Origin: an uncultured Oscillospiraceae bacterium
GTDB lineage: Bacteria > Bacillota_A > Clostridia > Oscillospirales > Oscillospiraceae
Direction: 5' to 3'
DNA: 10,202 bases
Assembly (NCBI GenBank): GCA_900770015.1
Contig: CAAGIU010000413.1
Coordinates: forward strand, 1-10,202
Each line of letters begins with the position of its first letter. The stretch's first letter is position 1. This document shows, in pieces, positions 7,922 to 10,202 of the stretch. Below the pieces are notes generated by a model, which was given only the letters and a program-made list of their open reading frames with translations, made no database searches and was not told where the DNA came from. A program made the position numbers and the translations under genes.

Positions 7922-8902
7922 ATGTATCAACTTGCCTTTGTCATAAATGATACGCTGATCTACTGGCACAGCGTGATCCTCGCCCTGGCCGTGGCGACGG
8001 GAATCGTGCTTTTCCTTGCCGCGTATTGCCGCCGCACAGGAGAAATCGCAGCCGCAGCGGTGGCCTGCCCCGTCTGCACCGCATCAGCCATTGCGCTCAG
8101 CCGGCTGGTATACTGGTTTTTCCGCCCGGAGCTCTATAAAAGCATTTCGGAGGCCCTGGGCTGCAACGGCTGTGCCCTCATGGGCGCGTTTTTGGGCTGT
8201 TTTCTTGCCGCCTGCCTGCTTCGGCTGCTGAAGACCGTGGACAGCCTTCCGGCATTGCTCGACAGTCTTTGCATCGGCGGCGCCGCCGCCATCGCCCTGG
8301 GACGGCTCAGCTTTCTCTTCACCCCGGAGGACCGGGGTGAGATCCTGACGGGCTTTACAACGCTGCCCGTTGTCTGCCCTGTGATCAATGCCACCTCCGG
8401 CGCGGAGGAATACCGGTTCGCCACCTTCGCGTTTCAGGCCATGGCCGCAGGCTGCATTTTTCTGTATCTGCTTTTCTGTTTCCTTCGCGTACTTCGGAAG
8501 CGGCAACACCGGGACGGCGCCATCACCACGAAATTCCTGCTTCTGTACTGCGCCAGCCAGATCGTGCTGGACAGCACCCGCTACGACGGGCTGCACCTGC
8601 GCAGCAACGGCTTCATCAGCGCCGTGCAGGTGGCGTGCGCCGTGGTGCTGGTTCTGGCCATCATCCTCCTGTCGGTGCGCTTTCTGCGAAAGGCCGGGTG
8701 GAAGCTTCGGCTGGTTCCCATCTGGCTGCTCAGCGCCGCTTCCCTGGGCGGGTGCGCCTATATGGAATATTTCGTACAGCGCCATGGTGACCGGGCGGTG
8801 ATGGCCTACGGCGTCATGAGCATCTGTCTGCTGGTCATTGTTTTCGCGGGCTTTCTTCTGCTCCGCTGGGGACAGGCAGTCAGCCGGGAGGATACCCCAT
8901 GA
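7922..8902 (+). CDS. Lgt-like polytopic membrane protein (prolipoprotein diacylglyceryl transferase homologue, divergent)
   Basis: A 326-residue protein with eight or nine predicted membrane helices. The layout follows Lgt, which moves diacylglycerol from phosphatidylglycerol to the lipobox cysteine: IYWHSVILAL (13-22) matches the first IxWYG helix, SRLVYWFF (60-67) the GARLxY helix, NGCALMGAFLG (82-92) the HGGLxGG loop, GRLSFLFTPEDRG (127-139) the GRxGNFxNxExxG signature, and YCASQIVLDSTRYD (209-222) the GRFxxExxRxPD segment. With E. coli Lgt as reference, the equivalents of R143, E151 and G154 are kept at the right spacing (R128, E136, G139), but others are changed (see findings). Two extra helices (about 262-280 and 294-314) extend the C-terminus past the usual last helix. 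A GGGAGGA site precedes the ATG. It overlaps the next gene by 4 nt. Likely a paralogue with another acceptor or no activity rather than the housekeeping Lgt. Confidence 0.7.
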   Translation: MYQLAFVINDTLIYWHSVILALAVATGIVLFLAAYCRRTGEIAAAAVACPVCTASAIALSRLVYWFFRPELYKSISEALGCNGCALMGAFLGCFLAACLLRLLKTVDSLPALLDSLCIGGAAAIALGRLSFLFTPEDRGEILTGFTTLPVVCPVINATSGAEEYRFATFAFQAMAAGCIFLYLLFCFLRVLRKRQHRDGAITTKFLLLYCASQIVLDSTRYDGLHLRSNGFISAVQVACAVVLVLAIILLSVRFLRKAGWKLRLVPIWLLSAASLGGCAYMEYFVQRHGDRAVMAYGVMSICLLVIVFAGFLLLRWGQAVSREDTP

Positions 8903-10032
8903 AAAAAACAACGAACTGGCTGAAATCCTTTGCCTCTGGAATATTCACCACCCTGGCTGTGCTTGCCCTTCTGGCTGTGACCGCCGGGCTGCTGGTGGTC
9001 ATTGCCGCAGGAGGCACACCGAAAGCCCGGCAGTTTTCCGGCACCAACCTGGGCACGGTGGAGCGGTTCTATCTCAACGCCGACAACGCCATCCACGACG
9101 CCATGCCCGATGTGGTGAAAACGCAGAAGAAATATAAAATCACAGGCGACACAGAAATCCCGCCCCAGCCCAACCGGGACTGCTACGGTCACGCCGACTC
9201 CCCGGCAGAGCTTTCCGGTGTGATTGCAGCTGCCCAGAAGCTGCTGGATGGACAGGCGCTGTATTTCTCCAGCTTCTCCGAGGTCTACGACAAATACGGC
9301 GTGGAATATTATCTGGACGATACCATCCTGGCCATCACCTGGAAGCAGGTCATCAGCGGCACCATGTACACCTTCTCCGAGGTAAAAATCGCCGACGCCT
9401 CCCAGTTCCGCCGCTACCTGGCAGGCGGAGAGTACGCCTCCGGCAAGCTGGTATATGCCACGGAAATGGCAAACACCGTCCATGCCGTGGTGGCTTCCAG
9501 CGGAGACTACTTCGGCTACCGCAGCGCAGGCACCGTGGTGTACAACGGCAGCGTATGCCGGGTCAACAACACCGCAGATACCTGCTACATCGACAAAAAC
9601 GGCGATATGCTGTTCAGCCACATCTATTCCCCCATGGATCAGGCTTCCGTGGAACGGTTTGTGGAAGAAAACGACATCCGCTTCAGCCTCGCCTTCGGCC
9701 CGATTCTGGTGGAAAACGGCCAGCCCAACTCCTTCGGCGGCTATCCTCTGGGAGAAGTCAGCGACCAGAATGCCCGGGCTGCCATCTGCCAGATGGGGAA
9801 GCTCCATTATCTTCTGGTGAATGCCTGCGGCGAGGACGGCCACGCGCTGCCCAACATGTATCAGTTTGCCCGCCAGGTGGCGGAAACCGGCTGCATCAAC
9901 GCCTACGCCCTGGACGGCGGCCAGACCACCGCGCTGGTGATGGACAACACCCTGGTCAACCGGGTGCTGCTGAATTATCAGAGGAAAATCACCGATATCA
10001 TCTATTTTGCCACGGCGATTCCCAATTCCTGA
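8899..10032 (+). CDS. Membrane-anchored phosphodiester glycosidase family protein (NAGPA domain)
   Basis: A 377-residue protein with an N-terminal transmembrane helix (about 14-37) and an extracytoplasmic C-terminal domain of the NAGPA family (PF09992), related to the enzyme that removes GlcNAc from GlcNAc-1-phosphodiesters. Family marks in order are VVASSGDYFGY (D203), FGPILVENG (266-274), the ARAAICQMG segment with R293 in the place of the PRTAIG arginine, and a C-terminal GCINAYALDGGQTTAL with LDGG at 338-341. Bacterial members act on cell-surface or secreted sugars; some are annotated as exopolysaccharide biosynthesis proteins. A plausible task here is to cleave or edit a sugar-phosphate link of a surface polymer handled by the LCP-like and DUF4012 partners. 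Residues 40-190 form a region I cannot assign. The ATG overlaps the preceding stop (ATGA), with GGGAGG 9 nt upstream, and a terminator closes the operon just after it. Confidence 0.88.
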   Translation: MKKTTNWLKSFASGIFTTLAVLALLAVTAGLLVVIAAGGTPKARQFSGTNLGTVERFYLNADNAIHDAMPDVVKTQKKYKITGDTEIPPQPNRDCYGHADSPAELSGVIAAAQKLLDGQALYFSSFSEVYDKYGVEYYLDDTILAITWKQVISGTMYTFSEVKIADASQFRRYLAGGEYASGKLVYATEMANTVHAVVASSGDYFGYRSAGTVVYNGSVCRVNNTADTCYIDKNGDMLFSHIYSPMDQASVERFVEENDIRFSLAFGPILVENGQPNSFGGYPLGEVSDQNARAAICQMGKLHYLLVNACGEDGHALPNMYQFARQVAETGCINAYALDGGQTTALVMDNTLVNRVLLNYQRKITDIIYFATAIPNS

Positions 10033-10041
10033 AAAGCAAAG

Positions 10042-10075
10042 CCCGGCACACCTTTTACGGCGTGCCGGGGTTTTT
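10042..10075 (+). terminator. Rho-independent terminator closing the five-gene operon
   Basis: CCCGGCAC (10042-10049) pairs with GTGCCGGG (10062-10069), the stem continues after one mismatch with two more C-G pairs, and five T residues follow at 10071-10075. It starts 9 bases past the stop of the glycosidase gene. Confidence 0.92.
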
Positions 10076-10098
10076 ATTGGATCATCATACTATTTCTC

Positions 10099-10202
10099 GA
10101 TAAAATGGTTAATACCATTTTATCCTGCGCTTATCGCGCAGACCGCCAGTGGCGGTGAGAAATGTATGGACTACGTTTTTTAGCGGCGATGCCGCTGACC
10201 GC
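10099..10202. repeat. Palindrome-rich intergenic element, cut by the window end
   Basis: Four short perfect inverted repeats follow one another: GATAAAATGGT/ACCATTTTATC (10099-10109 and 10114-10124, loop TAAT), CTGCGC/GCGCAG (10125-10130 and 10136-10141), ACCGCC/GGCGGT (10142-10147 and 10151-10156, loop AGT) and AGCGGC/GCCGCT (10182-10187 and 10191-10196, loop GAT). The first three are directly adjacent. The hexamer GACCGC at 10141-10146 recurs at 10197-10202, so a further unit may continue beyond the window. This resembles a multi-copy palindromic (REP- or MITE-like) element, but copy number cannot be judged here. A structured RNA leader is the alternative. Confidence 0.5.

Noticed and set aside
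7253..7969. Several overlapping open frames on both strands across the NTF2-like gene
   Set aside because: Only the frame 7277-7909 has a good ribosome site, an N-terminal hydrophobic segment and operon-like spacing; the others are composition shadows.
10099..10202. CRISPR array
   Set aside because: The inverted repeats differ from each other in sequence and there are no regularly spaced direct repeats with unique spacers.

Overview
The window reads as chromosome of a high-GC anaerobic Firmicute, most likely a gut Clostridium-class bacterium of the Oscillospiraceae/Ruminococcaceae type. The grounds are G+C-rich coding DNA, strong AGGAGG-like ribosome binding sites, a SigA-type promoter, short U-tract terminators, and an LCP/DUF4012/CPBP gene repertoire. 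This taxonomic call is inference; no rRNA or marker gene is present. All recognised genes lie on the + strand and fill nearly the whole window.

Region 1 (1-866) is the 3' part of an ATP-grasp ligase-like gene closed by a strong intrinsic terminator. Region 2 (971-4358) starts with a near-consensus promoter and encodes a two-gene ABC exporter. The second gene is unusual: one polypeptide joins an ABC-2-type permease half to a complete CPBP (Abi) intramembrane metalloprotease domain. A large hairpin and a candidate promoter occupy the 126-bp gap to the next operon.

Region 3 (4485-10032) is a tightly packed five-gene operon: an LCP-like lipoprotein, a membrane-anchored DUF4012 protein, a small membrane-anchored protein of probable NTF2-like fold, an eight- or nine-helix Lgt-like membrane protein, and a membrane-anchored phosphodiester glycosidase (NAGPA-type). 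Gaps are 39, 26, 12 and -4 nt, and an intrinsic terminator follows the last gene. All five products are predicted to sit in the membrane or outside it. Three are relatives of known envelope enzymes (LCP ligase, Lgt, NAGPA) in which residues usually needed for catalysis appear changed. Together they look like an undescribed module for processing or anchoring a cell-surface glycopolymer or lipoprotein; that function is inferred from families and synteny, not shown.

Region 4 (10076-10202) holds no certain gene. It is a run of four short perfect hairpins and looks like the edge of a palindromic intergenic repeat or another structured element.
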